From CAYVQU01 sp964453155 (GTDB taxonomy: Bacteria; Chloroflexota; Anaerolineae; Anaerolineales; UBA11858): 25,180 nucleotides of DNA. The stretch spans positions 1-25,180 of the forward strand of contig CAYVQU010000067.1 in assembly GCA_964453155.1 (NCBI GenBank), given 5' to 3'. Each line of letters opens with the position of its first letter. Position 1 is the stretch's first letter. Of the stretch, positions 15,220 through 22,562 are shown piece by piece. Made by a program: the position numbers and the translations under genes. The notes below the pieces were generated by a model. That model did not search any database. It had not been told where the DNA came from and worked only from the letters and a program-made list of their open reading frames with translations.

Positions 15220-16263
15220 ATGTCTAACCCAATCGCTGCTACAACAATTAAAAAGGACGATCTAATTGTCGTCGCTGGGGCCGGTGGTTTTATTGCCGGT
15301 TCACTGGTCAAATATTTCGCCGATCAAGGGTTTTCTAATTTGCGCGCCATTGATAAGAAACCCCTCCCTGAATGGTATCAACGAGTACCCGGCGTTGAGA
15401 GTCTCTCCCTCGATTTGAGTTACCGCGAAAATTGCAAACGGGCCGTCGAGGGTGCTAAAGAAGTCTACAACCTCGCCGCCGATATGGGTGGGATGGGTTT
15501 CATCGAGCGTTTCCGAGTTGAGTGCCTGCGTTCAATTTTGATCAACACCCACCTGATCGAAGAATCTTACATTGCTGGTGTCGAGCGCTTCTTTTTCTCG
15601 TCCTCAGCTTGCGCTTACAACACCCAACTCCAGAAAGACCCCAATGTGCGGGCGCTCAAAGAAAGTGATGCTTATCCCGCCATGGCCGAACGCGGCTACG
15701 GCTGGGAGAAATTGGTCTCCGAGATGTTCTGCGAAGAATATTGGCACGAACGCCAGATGAAAACGGCTATCGCTCGCTTCCACAACGTCTATGGACCCAA
15801 CGGGACCTGGGATGGTGGCCGTGAGAAGGCCCCCGCCGCCCTCAGTCGCAAAGTCATCGCAGCCGTGGATACAGGCAATCTGAGCATGGATATTTGGGGG
15901 GATGGGCATCAAACCCGCAGTTTCATGTACATCGACGATTGTGTCAAAGGCATTGACATGATCATGCACTGCGACGATCTGATCGCGGTCCCCATCAACC
16001 TGGGCTCCAGCGAACTGATTTCGATCAATGACCTGGTAAGCTTGATCGAAGATATCGCCGGGGTCGAACTGGAGCGGGTTCAGGATCTCGATGCTCCGCA
16101 AGGTGTGGCCGGGCGTAACAGCGACAACACCTTCATCAAAGAAGTTTTGGGTTGGGAACCGGATACGCCCCTACGAGATGGGATGGAAAAAACCTACGCC
16201 TGGATCAGCGAACAATATGCTGCTCGCAAAGCGGGCAAATACGTCCCGGCCGGGATACATTAA
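15220..16263 (+). CDS. NAD-dependent epimerase, GDP-mannose 3,5-epimerase-like
   Basis: A 347-aa extended short-chain dehydrogenase/reductase. AAGGAG before ATG 15220 fixes the start. The NAD-binding loop is GAGGFIAGSLVKYF. The substrate-side motifs match plant GDP-mannose 3,5-epimerase closely: NLAADMGGMGFI, SSACAYN with the catalytic Cys, YGWEK with Tyr and Lys, RFHNVYGPNGTWDGGREKAPAA, and GDGHQTRSFMYIDDCV. GVAGRNSDNTFIKEVLGWEP follows near the end. That enzyme converts GDP-D-mannose to GDP-L-galactose (and GDP-L-gulose). The exact nucleotide sugar used here is not proven. It leads an operon with a GHMP-type kinase and a nucleotidyltransferase and is probably controlled by the LacI protein upstream. 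Confidence 0.88.
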   Translation: MSNPIAATTIKKDDLIVVAGAGGFIAGSLVKYFADQGFSNLRAIDKKPLPEWYQRVPGVESLSLDLSYRENCKRAVEGAKEVYNLAADMGGMGFIERFRVECLRSILINTHLIEESYIAGVERFFFSSSACAYNTQLQKDPNVRALKESDAYPAMAERGYGWEKLVSEMFCEEYWHERQMKTAIARFHNVYGPNGTWDGGREKAPAALSRKVIAAVDTGNLSMDIWGDGHQTRSFMYIDDCVKGIDMIMHCDDLIAVPINLGSSELISINDLVSLIEDIAGVELERVQDLDAPQGVAGRNSDNTFIKEVLGWEPDTPLRDGMEKTYAWISEQYAARKAGKYVPAGIH

Positions 16264-16270
16264 TGACATA

Positions 16271-16364
16271 GAACGCGGATTTTGCCGATTCTCGCGAATT
16301 TAGTTTGAGTATTTTTATTCGCGAGTATCCGCGGAGCGAAGCGGTATCTGCGTAATCCGCGTTC
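16271..16364. repeat. Nested palindrome between epimerase and GHMP kinase genes
   Basis: Outer arms GAACGCGGATT (16271-16281) and AATCCGCGTTC (16354-16364) enclose CTCGCGAAT (16291-16299) and ATTCGCGAG (16317-16325). It lies inside the operon in a 122-bp gap and has no coding capacity. It is most likely a dispersed intergenic repeat that folds in the mRNA. Confidence 0.65.
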
Positions 16365-16385
16365 ATAACCGAAATTATTATTTCA

Positions 16386-17180
16386 ATGAACCAAGTTTCT
16401 GAAATTACACAAATTATTGGGAATATCCCTTACCGGATGGCATTTGCCGGGGGATGGATTGATCAACCCTTTGTTTCGCAGCACGATCCGGAACCACCGG
16501 GGTCAATGGTGGTGGTGGCGATTGAGCCGAATGCCCGGTTTATGGATCGCTGCGGGATGGGGACCAGCACTCGAAAAGTCGCTAACCGGATTTGGGGCGG
16601 GATCATCCCCTCAGGAGATCCGGCCGCTTTGGTGCGGGAACTCTACCAGGCTGAAAATGAAGGCCAGGCCGAACCATCGGGCTCACAAGATATGGCTGGA
16701 ATTCTGTATCCCGGTGTCAACCGCCTGGATTATGATTTCGAATATGAAGGCGGTTACTTTCCAGTCCATGTGGAGACCAATACCGACCCCGCTGTGGCTC
16801 AGTGGCTGGAGCAGCACATTTATATGGTTCCGATCCTCCAACGTCCGGTCGGATACAACCCCCTCGAAGAAAAAAACCTTGATCCCATCTGGATTCAGCG
16901 TCTTGGTCAATCGGGCAAAGACTGTTTTGACGCCATCGTCGCTACCGATGCACAGGCGTTGGGGGCTGCGATGAATGAATGTATGGTCTGTTGGGAAAAA
17001 ATCCTGCCGAATACGGTGCAGCATCACACTATTCATATAGATCTCGTCGAAATACTAAGCCATTACCAGCAAAATTATCACGGCGCGATGTATTCAGGCT
17101 GTGGGGGTGGCTATATTTACGTCGTCGCCGATGAACCGGTGCCGGGCGGTTTTCAGGTCAAAGTGAAGGTGTCGGCATGA
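16386..17180 (+). CDS. Compact GHMP-family sugar kinase
   Basis: A 264-aa protein with the three GHMP marks in order. PYRMAFAGGWIDQP (15-28) matches the N-terminal PVRISFAGGGTD motif. GMGTSTRK (57-64) replaces the usual GLGSSSA ATP loop. SGSQDMAGI (98-106) matches the GGKQDQYAA motif of heptose/fucose kinases, with Asp near 102. The C-terminal GCGGGYIYVVAD matches the third motif. The family phosphorylates small molecules such as sugars at C1 or C7. It is about 60-80 residues shorter than HddA-like kinases, mostly because the segment between motif 1 and the ATP loop is short. It overlaps the next gene by 4 nt. The likely role is to make a sugar 1-phosphate for the downstream transferase; the substrate is unknown. 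Confidence 0.78.
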   Translation: MNQVSEITQIIGNIPYRMAFAGGWIDQPFVSQHDPEPPGSMVVVAIEPNARFMDRCGMGTSTRKVANRIWGGIIPSGDPAALVRELYQAENEGQAEPSGSQDMAGILYPGVNRLDYDFEYEGGYFPVHVETNTDPAVAQWLEQHIYMVPILQRPVGYNPLEEKNLDPIWIQRLGQSGKDCFDAIVATDAQALGAAMNECMVCWEKILPNTVQHHTIHIDLVEILSHYQQNYHGAMYSGCGGGYIYVVADEPVPGGFQVKVKVSA

Positions 17181-17992
17181 AAAATGTGGTCGTTTCGGGC
17201 AGTTTCGATAATCTCAAATCCAGTGATTTTCGCTTCTTGGAGGAAGCCGCCAAATTTGGGCCCCTGACGGTATTCTTGTGGTCTGATGAAGTTTCAGAGC
17301 AAGTCAACGGCGCCGCGCCGAAATTCCCCCTGGTCGAGCGGAGATATTTTGTCGAAGCCGTCCGATTCGTAGATCAGGTTATGGTCGTTGAGCGACTTGA
17401 ATCGGTTGATGTTTTACCCGCATTTGATGGCTACCAACCGGAAATCTGGGTCGTTTTCGAAACTGCCGACACCATCCAAAAGCGCTATTTTTGTGCCACC
17501 ATTGGCCTCGATTATCATGTCTTGCGCCTCGCTGATCTCGCCGGTTTCCCAGTCACCCATTTACCTAATCCCCTATCACCCCACAAAAAAGTCATCGTCA
17601 CCGGCTGCTACGACTGGTTTCACAGCGGGCATGTGCGATTCTTCGAAGAAACAGCCCAACTCGGTGACCTGTATGTCGTCGTCGGGCACGATGAAAATGT
17701 GCGCCTGCTCAAGGGAGATGGACATCCCATGTATTCGGAAGATGAACGCCGCTATATGACGGGTTCGATCAAATTTGTGACCCAAGCACTGGTATCGAGT
17801 GGTAATGGATGGATGGATGCTGAACCTGAAATCGAGAAAATCAACCCCGATATTTACGCGGTCAATGAAGATGGAGACAAACCAGAAAAACGCGCTTTTT
17901 GCGAGCAGCACGGGCTGGAATATGCGGTGCTGAAACGCATCCCGGCTGAAGGTTTACCCACCCGGTTAAGTACCGATTTGCGAGGTTTTTAA
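17177..17992 (+). CDS. Tandem cytidylyltransferase-like nucleotidyltransferase, first domain degenerate
   Basis: A 271-aa protein made of two copies of the cytidylyltransferase fold. The C-terminal copy (about 137-271) is intact: TGCYDWFHSGHVRFFEE with HSGH at 149-152, and RLSTDLRG near the end, which matches the ISSTxIR motif. The N-terminal copy (1 to about 130) starts SGSFDNLKSSDFRFLEE, so the HxGH signature is replaced by K-S-S-D and it should be inactive. The family activates phosphorylated sugars or alcohols to CDP, ADP or GDP derivatives (for example the RfaE2/HldE domain, or ethanolamine-phosphate cytidylyltransferase, which is also a tandem). The ATGA overlap with the kinase gene suggests they act in sequence. 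Product is unknown. Confidence 0.83.
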   Translation: MKNVVVSGSFDNLKSSDFRFLEEAAKFGPLTVFLWSDEVSEQVNGAAPKFPLVERRYFVEAVRFVDQVMVVERLESVDVLPAFDGYQPEIWVVFETADTIQKRYFCATIGLDYHVLRLADLAGFPVTHLPNPLSPHKKVIVTGCYDWFHSGHVRFFEETAQLGDLYVVVGHDENVRLLKGDGHPMYSEDERRYMTGSIKFVTQALVSSGNGWMDAEPEIEKINPDIYAVNEDGDKPEKRAFCEQHGLEYAVLKRIPAEGLPTRLSTDLRGF

Positions 17993-18083
17993 TATAATAC
18001 GCCGTGATTATGGCCGGCGGCTCACTGCCCCAAGCGTAATTGACCAAATGTATGTCGACTGAGGGGTGTTCGACTACAAAATC

Positions 18084-18112
18084 TTGACTTTGAAAATGAA
18101 TGACGCTATGAT
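18084..18112 (+). promoter_or_regulatory. Promoter of the third LacI gene
   Basis: TTGACT (18084-18089) and TATGAT (18107-18112) are separated by exactly 17 bp. The last two bases of the -10 box are the first two of the operator, so repressor binding would cover the start point near 18119. Confidence 0.8.
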
Positions 18113-18140
18113 GGTATCCGCTTCATGATACCCGTACCAT
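18111..18140. promoter_or_regulatory. Doublet operator of the third LacI gene
   Basis: A 30-bp imperfect palindrome that begins ATGGTA and ends TACCAT. It splits into GGTATCCGCTTC (18113-18124), AT, and GATACCCGTACC (18127-18138). By eye, 10 of 15 positions of one half match the complement of the other. The size and the AT spacer are the same as in the other two doublets. Confidence 0.75.
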
Positions 18141-18159
18141 ATTATCCGAGAGGTTCAAA

Positions 18160-19173
18160 TTGACGGTCACAATCCGAGATGTTGCCAAGCGCGCGGGGGT
18201 TTCACCAGTAACCGTTTCGCGCGTCCTTAATAATTCGGATTATGTCAGCCAAAAAACGCGGGCGCGGGTTGAAGCTGCCATTGAAGCATTAGGATACGTG
18301 CCCAATATGCTGGGACCAAGTTTACGCTCGAAGCAAACCATGACATTGGCCGCAGTGATCTCCGATATCACCAACCCGTTTTGGACCAATGTTACCCGCG
18401 GTATTGAAGATGTCGCCCAAGTCAATGGGTATTTTGTGATCTTGTGTAACACGGACGAATCCGAAATTAAGCAAGCCCAATATTTGCAGATGCTCTTACG
18501 TCGGCGGATTGATGGGATCTTGTTTGTGCCCGCCAATAATGAATCCGCTCCGATTGAGTTGATCCAAAAACAGGATATTCCAGTGGTTATGATGGATCGT
18601 TTGGTCCCCGGCGTCACAGTGGATTCGGTCCGAGCGGATTCTGAAGAAGGGGCTTACCGGCTGGCAAAACATCTCTTCTCTTTGGGGCATCGCTGCATTG
18701 CTGTCTTGGCCGGGCCGAAAAACGTATCCACTTCTGTCGATCGGGTCACCGGCTACTTCCGGGCATTGGAAGAAGTCGGCCTGCAGGATTGTGAAACGCA
18801 GGTCTATTGGGGTAACTTCACCCAAGAATCGGGGGCCGCAATGGCGGCTGAAGCGCTGGCCGCGACGCCTAACCTGACCGCATTCTTCACTGGTAATAAT
18901 TTTATTGCCCTTGGGGCTCTGACGCATTTGCAAAACCAGGGCCGACGCGTCCCTGAAGATTATGCCCTGGTGACGTTTGGGGAAATCCCCTCCCGCTATT
19001 TGTTTGACCCCTTTCTGACGTCGGACATCTACCCAGACCGAGAAATGGGACGGCAAGCGGCGCAGCTATTGTTAGATCGAATTCAGGGAAAGATCACGGG
19101 GGATCCAAAGCAAATCGTAATGCAGACTGAGCTGGTTGTTCGGCATTCGAGTGGGACAGCTTTAACTACCTGA
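18160..19173 (+). CDS. LacI-family transcriptional regulator (third of four)
   Basis: A 337-aa regulator. The TTG start is supported by GAGAGG 6 nt upstream and by the HTH starting directly (TIRDVAKRAGVSPVTVSRVLNN). The effector domain includes TLAAVISDITNPFWTNVTRG and IDGILFVPA. The hinge reads NMLGPSLRSKQT, with Gly-Pro where most LacI proteins have Ala-Arg, an unusual feature shared with the next gene. It is closely similar along its length to the protein at 19543, so the pair arose by duplication. The single site before the corrinoid gene (20564-20575) matches its own operator halves better than those of its neighbour, so it is my first candidate for controlling that operon. Confidence 0.93.
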   Translation: MTVTIRDVAKRAGVSPVTVSRVLNNSDYVSQKTRARVEAAIEALGYVPNMLGPSLRSKQTMTLAAVISDITNPFWTNVTRGIEDVAQVNGYFVILCNTDESEIKQAQYLQMLLRRRIDGILFVPANNESAPIELIQKQDIPVVMMDRLVPGVTVDSVRADSEEGAYRLAKHLFSLGHRCIAVLAGPKNVSTSVDRVTGYFRALEEVGLQDCETQVYWGNFTQESGAAMAAEALAATPNLTAFFTGNNFIALGALTHLQNQGRRVPEDYALVTFGEIPSRYLFDPFLTSDIYPDREMGRQAAQLLLDRIQGKITGDPKQIVMQTELVVRHSSGTALTT

Positions 19174-19464
19174 TGGTGGCGTAATTCATTAAAACCTTTT
19201 CAGAGTTCACATAAGAGCAAAACGCAAAGGCGTAGAGTGGCGAAGGCGCAAAGAAGACAGACATTATGTCATGTGTCGCTCGTTTTATATGCCGATAATC
19301 GTTATTTTGTGCAAAAACCTTTGCATCTTAGCGTCTTTGAGTTAGCGGTTGACCTTTCCAAGTAGACCCAGCTCAGAGTTCGAAAAATGGGGCCATTTGA
19401 TCACACTCGAATGTGAGCTTTGTAACCCTCGCGCCGGATTTTTATCGTTTTTTTAGCAAACTTC

Positions 19465-19494
19465 TTGACTCATTCTAAAATAGTATGCTAATAT
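19465..19494 (+). promoter_or_regulatory. Promoter of the fourth LacI gene
   Basis: TTGACT (19465-19470) with TAATAT (19489-19494) at an 18-bp spacing. The -35 box is strong and the -10 box is only fair. As in the third LacI gene, the -10 box runs into the start of the operator doublet. Confidence 0.6.
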
Positions 19495-19522
19495 GGTACG
19501 CATAACATGATACGCATACCAT
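19493..19522. promoter_or_regulatory. Doublet operator of the fourth LacI gene
   Basis: A 30-bp imperfect palindrome split into GGTACGCATAAC (19495-19506), AT, and GATACGCATACC (19509-19520). Twelve of 15 half-positions are complementary. The centres of the two 12-mers are 14 bp apart, exactly as at 14105 and 18111. Confidence 0.75.
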
Positions 19523-19542
19523 AATGACAGAAAGAAGACTAA

Positions 19543-20550
19543 ATGCCTACGATCCGTGATGTCGCCAAATTAGCTGGTGTTGCCCCCATCACGGTTTCGC
19601 GCGTGGTCAATGACTCCGGTTATGTCAGTCAGGCCACCCGGGCGAAGGTTGAAGCTGCCGTAGATGAGTTAGGTTATGTCCCCAACATGCTGGGGCCCAG
19701 TCTGCGTTTCAAACAAACGATGACCCTGGCGATGATCGTCACCGATATCGCCAATCCATTCTGGACGACCGTAACCCGGGGGGTTGAAGATGTCGCCCAA
19801 GCCAATGGTTACTCCACCATTTTATGTAATACCGACGAATCTGAAGAGAAGCAGGCCCAATATTTGCAAATGCTCTTGCGACGGCGAATCGATGGGATTT
19901 TGTTGGTTCCAGCCAGCAGCTCAGCGGCTCCGATCGAATTGATCCAAAAACAGGGTATCCCTGTAGTGGTTGTCGATCGGACCGTTCCCAATGTTGATGT
20001 GGATATTGTTCGGGCGGATTCTGAAAATGGGGCTTACCAACTCACCCAACACCTGATTACGCTTGGTCATCGTCAAATTACAATGTTGGCTGGTCCACAA
20101 ACGGTTTCTACAGCAATTGACCGCGTTGATGGTTTTTGTCGAGCGCTGAATGAACACGGTCTGGAAAGTTGTGATACCCAGATTTTGTGGGGCAACTTCT
20201 CCCAGGAATCAGGTTACGAAATGGCCCTAGCGGCTCTGGCAGCTAGTCCCGGACCGACCGCGGTATTCGCTGCCAATAACTTTGTTGCGTTGGGGGCCTT
20301 ACGGGCCTTAAAAGAACAAAATCTGAACGTTCCCGAAGATATTTCCCTGGTTGCATTTGATGATGTTCCACCGGCTTTCACGATCAACCCCTTCTTGACA
20401 GTCGCGAAACAACCGGCTCGCGAAATGGGGAAGCAGGCCGCCCGTCTGCTGCTTGACCGGATTAAGGGAGCAGCGGAGCGCCCCTGCCAGCAGATTGTAT
20501 TATCCACTGAAATAATCATCAGAACTTCAAGTGAAAATCTTAACGCTTGA
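19543..20550 (+). CDS. LacI-family transcriptional regulator (fourth of four)
   Basis: A 335-aa regulator with HTH TIRDVAKLAGVAPITVSRVVND, hinge NMLGPSLRFKQT and an effector domain with TLAMIVTDIANPFWTTVTRG and IDGILLVPASS. It is a close paralogue of the protein at 18160 and shares the Gly-Pro hinge. Its recognition helix (APITVSRV) is identical to that of the second LacI protein although their operators differ. An intrinsic terminator overlaps its stop codon, so it is monocistronic apart from possible read-through. It probably represses itself. The effector may be a related but different sugar. Confidence 0.93.
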   Translation: MPTIRDVAKLAGVAPITVSRVVNDSGYVSQATRAKVEAAVDELGYVPNMLGPSLRFKQTMTLAMIVTDIANPFWTTVTRGVEDVAQANGYSTILCNTDESEEKQAQYLQMLLRRRIDGILLVPASSSAAPIELIQKQGIPVVVVDRTVPNVDVDIVRADSENGAYQLTQHLITLGHRQITMLAGPQTVSTAIDRVDGFCRALNEHGLESCDTQILWGNFSQESGYEMALAALAASPGPTAVFAANNFVALGALRALKEQNLNVPEDISLVAFDDVPPAFTINPFLTVAKQPAREMGKQAARLLLDRIKGAAERPCQQIVLSTEIIIRTSSENLNA

Positions 20551-20561
20551 AGTTTTTTTTT
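20523..20561 (+). terminator. Intrinsic terminator overlapping the fourth LacI stop codon
   Basis: The stem AACTTCAAG (20523-20531) with CTTGAAGTT (20546-20554) has a 14-nt loop and is followed by a run of nine T residues (20553-20561). The TGA stop at 20548-20550 lies in the right arm, so translation to the end of the gene would interfere with hairpin formation. Confidence 0.85.
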
Positions 20562-20577
20562 ATGGTTTCCGTACCAT
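20562..20577. promoter_or_regulatory. Single operator-like site before the corrinoid operon
   Basis: ATGGTTTCCGTACCAT is a 16-bp imperfect palindrome with core GGTTTCCGTACC (20564-20575). By eye the core matches the halves of the third LacI doublet at 8 and 9 of 12 positions, and those of the fourth doublet at 7 of 12. It starts right after the terminator T-run and lies 31 bp before the corrinoid gene. No clear -35/-10 pair could be placed, so the operon promoter is undefined. Confidence 0.65.
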
Positions 20578-20607
20578 CGAAATTAACTTAGTCATAAGGA
20601 GTAAAAG

Positions 20608-21246
20608 ATGTCTGAAAAATATAAATCGATTTATGAAGGGGTGATGGAAGGTGATCAAGCCGCAGTCGTTGATGGCGTGCAGGCCGCGCTGGATACGGGT
20701 GCCAATGCCGAAGAAGTTCTGAACGAAGGCATGATCTCAGCGATGACCGAAGTCGGTCGCCTGTTTGAAGAAGGCGAATATTTCGTCCCCGAGATGTTGA
20801 TCGCAGCCCGCGCCATGCAAGGCGGTTTGGCCCTCCTCCGCCCGGCGCTGGCTGAAGCCGATGTCCAACCCAAGGGCAAAGTTGCCATTGGTACCGTCAA
20901 GGGCGATTTGCATGATATTGGTAAAAACCTGGTCGCCATGATGCTCGAAGGTGCGGGTTACGAAATTCTGGATTTAGGCACCGATGTCGGCCCCGAAAAA
21001 TATACCGCGGCTGTCCAGGAAGATGCCGTTGACGTAGTCGCTCTCTCAGCCTTGCTGACTACCACCATGCCAAGCATGAAAGCCACTGTCGAAGCTTTGG
21101 ACGAAGCTGGCGTGCGCGACAAAGTCAAAGTCATTATCGGCGGCGCACCAGTCACTACTGAATACGCCGAACAAATTGGCGCCGACGGTTATTCTCCCGA
21201 TGCCAGTCAGGCTGTCCGGGTGACGAACTCACTATTGGGTATATAG
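20608..21246 (+). CDS. Corrinoid (B12-binding) methyltransferase protein, MtbC/MttC-like
   Basis: A 212-aa two-domain methyl carrier. Residues 1 to about 85 form the helical cap (B12-binding-2 type), with MTEVGRLFEEGEYFVPEMLIAARAM. Residues 90-212 form the Rossmann-like cobalamin domain with the ligand motif GDLHDIGKN (D100, H102, G105), SALLTTT and GGAPVT. This is the base-off/His-on signature of the methionine synthase class. The protein accepts a methyl group from a substrate-specific methyltransferase and passes it to a second one. AAGGAG precedes the ATG at good spacing. It heads an operon with at least three UroD-like proteins, which are its likely partners. Confidence 0.94.
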   Translation: MSEKYKSIYEGVMEGDQAAVVDGVQAALDTGANAEEVLNEGMISAMTEVGRLFEEGEYFVPEMLIAARAMQGGLALLRPALAEADVQPKGKVAIGTVKGDLHDIGKNLVAMMLEGAGYEILDLGTDVGPEKYTAAVQEDAVDVVALSALLTTTMPSMKATVEALDEAGVRDKVKVIIGGAPVTTEYAEQIGADGYSPDASQAVRVTNSLLGI

Positions 21247-21254
21247 AGGCTCAT

Positions 21255-21277
21255 CCCAAAAGATCGATTATTTTGGG
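21255..21277 (+). promoter_or_regulatory. Hairpin after the corrinoid gene
   Basis: CCCAAAA (21255-21261) pairs with TTTTGGG (21271-21277), beginning 9 nt after the stop codon. The lower stem is AT-rich and no T-run follows. It may partly attenuate or process the message after the first gene. Confidence 0.4.
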
Positions 21278-21300
21278 TTATGTAATGAAAGATGGGTTTA

Positions 21301-21360
21301 GGTTGGTTTGATTGTCGGATCGTTGATTGGTTAGTAACCATCCATCGATCCAACCAACCA
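21301..21360. repeat. Nested palindrome between corrinoid and first methyltransferase genes
   Basis: GGTTGGTTTG (21301-21310) pairs with CCAACCAACC near 21350-21359 with one mismatch, and GGATCG (21317-21322) pairs with CGATCC (21346-21351). At the centre is TGGTTAGTAACCA. Some pairings overlap, so the exact fold is uncertain. A smaller relative (TTGTTGG with CCAACAA) lies at 22510-22538 after the next gene. Confidence 0.5.
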
Positions 21361-21387
21361 ACTAACTACTGAGAAAGCGAGCAGATT

Positions 21388-22509
21388 ATGAACCCCCGCG
21401 AACGTTTATTGACCGCCCTCGAAGGCGGAAAACCCGATCGGTTGCCAGCCACCATCCATGGCTGGATGGATTACTGGAACAATAAATACATGAATGGGGC
21501 CGACCAGTTCGAAATCTATCGTCATTTCGGGATGGACGCCCAAATCTTCTATTTTGCCTGGCTGGATGAGCCGATTCAATCGGCGATGTATTTCACCGGC
21601 GATCTGGTTCCCGGACCCAATTGGAAAGTGGATTGCCAGATCACCAAAGATGATGCCGTTTCTACCGTCTACAAGTTCACCATCACAACCCCTGAAGGGA
21701 TTTTGACTAAAACGATGGAGAAAAATGACAAAATGGCCTGGGTCATTGAGTACCCCATCAAAGAAAAAGACCAAATCCAACTCATCAAGAAATACATGCC
21801 CCTGCCCCGCCCAGATATCAAGACGATCAACAAAACCTTCGAAGAAATGGGCGACATGGGCATTATGCGGGCCGGGATTTTCAACCATCAGGGCGGCTGC
21901 TGGCAGGATGCCTGCAACTATTACGGCAGCCAAAAACTGATCATGGAAACCTACGACGATCCCGCTTGGGTCCACGAATTTTTAGGCATCATCCTGGATT
22001 ACAAACTCAAATTCATCGAGAGCCTGAAAGGTTGCCGTATCGATATGCTCGAAAACGGCGGGGGCGATGGTTGTATGTCGGTTATTTCTCCTGATATTTT
22101 CAAGGAATACGGCGTCGCCTACGATAAACAGACCACCGAGGCCCTGCGCTCGATTGGGATCAAAACCGCATATCACACCTGCGGTCGGATGATGGCCCAA
22201 CTCGATCTGGTCAAAGAGATTGGGGCCGAAGCCACTGAAACCCTGACCCCGCCAGATATGGGTGGTGATGTCAACCTCCGCGAAGTCAAAGCCACCCTGG
22301 GCGATACCATGTGCCTGATCGGCGGTTTCGACCAGCAGAAAGGTTTCGAAAACGGCAATCCAGAGGTCATACGTGGGCTAATCCAACAATGTTGGGAACA
22401 AGCCGGACCCGACGGTGGTTACATCATGGCAGCCTCCGATCACTTTTTTGAGGGTAGCCCCGAGAATATCCAGACTTACGTCGATATTGCTAAAGAATTT
22501 CGGTATTAA
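21388..22509 (+). CDS. UroD-like corrinoid methyltransferase (first in operon)
   Basis: A 373-aa protein of the uroporphyrinogen-decarboxylase/MtaA-MtbA superfamily. It opens with NPRERLLTALEGGKPDRLPATIHGW, the usual start of the methyltransferase branch. The metal motif H263-T-C265 lies in AYHTCGRMM, and a further cysteine (C309, in TMCLIGGFDQ) could be the third zinc ligand. The long middle region is rich in aromatic residues and may hold the substrate pocket. Its position directly after the corrinoid gene suggests it moves a methyl group onto or off that protein. The methyl donor is unknown, and a role in haem synthesis is unlikely given the context. Confidence 0.87.
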   Translation: MNPRERLLTALEGGKPDRLPATIHGWMDYWNNKYMNGADQFEIYRHFGMDAQIFYFAWLDEPIQSAMYFTGDLVPGPNWKVDCQITKDDAVSTVYKFTITTPEGILTKTMEKNDKMAWVIEYPIKEKDQIQLIKKYMPLPRPDIKTINKTFEEMGDMGIMRAGIFNHQGGCWQDACNYYGSQKLIMETYDDPAWVHEFLGIILDYKLKFIESLKGCRIDMLENGGGDGCMSVISPDIFKEYGVAYDKQTTEALRSIGIKTAYHTCGRMMAQLDLVKEIGAEATETLTPPDMGGDVNLREVKATLGDTMCLIGGFDQQKGFENGNPEVIRGLIQQCWEQAGPDGGYIMAASDHFFEGSPENIQTYVDIAKEFRY

Positions 22510-22562
22510 TTGTTGGATGGTTTGCTACTAACCAACAAACCGACTCCCCCAAGGAGCCACTC

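Larger units (their letters stand above)
19174..19542. other. Intergenic region with eroded repeat and promoter
   Basis: No gene is visible. About 19219-19254 (AACGCAAAGGCG and following) and 19319-19350 (CTTTGCATCTTAGCG and following) look like the two eroded arms of a common intergenic inverted repeat of the ACGCAAAGGCGC type. The last 80 bp hold the promoter and operator of the fourth LacI gene. Confidence 0.5.
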
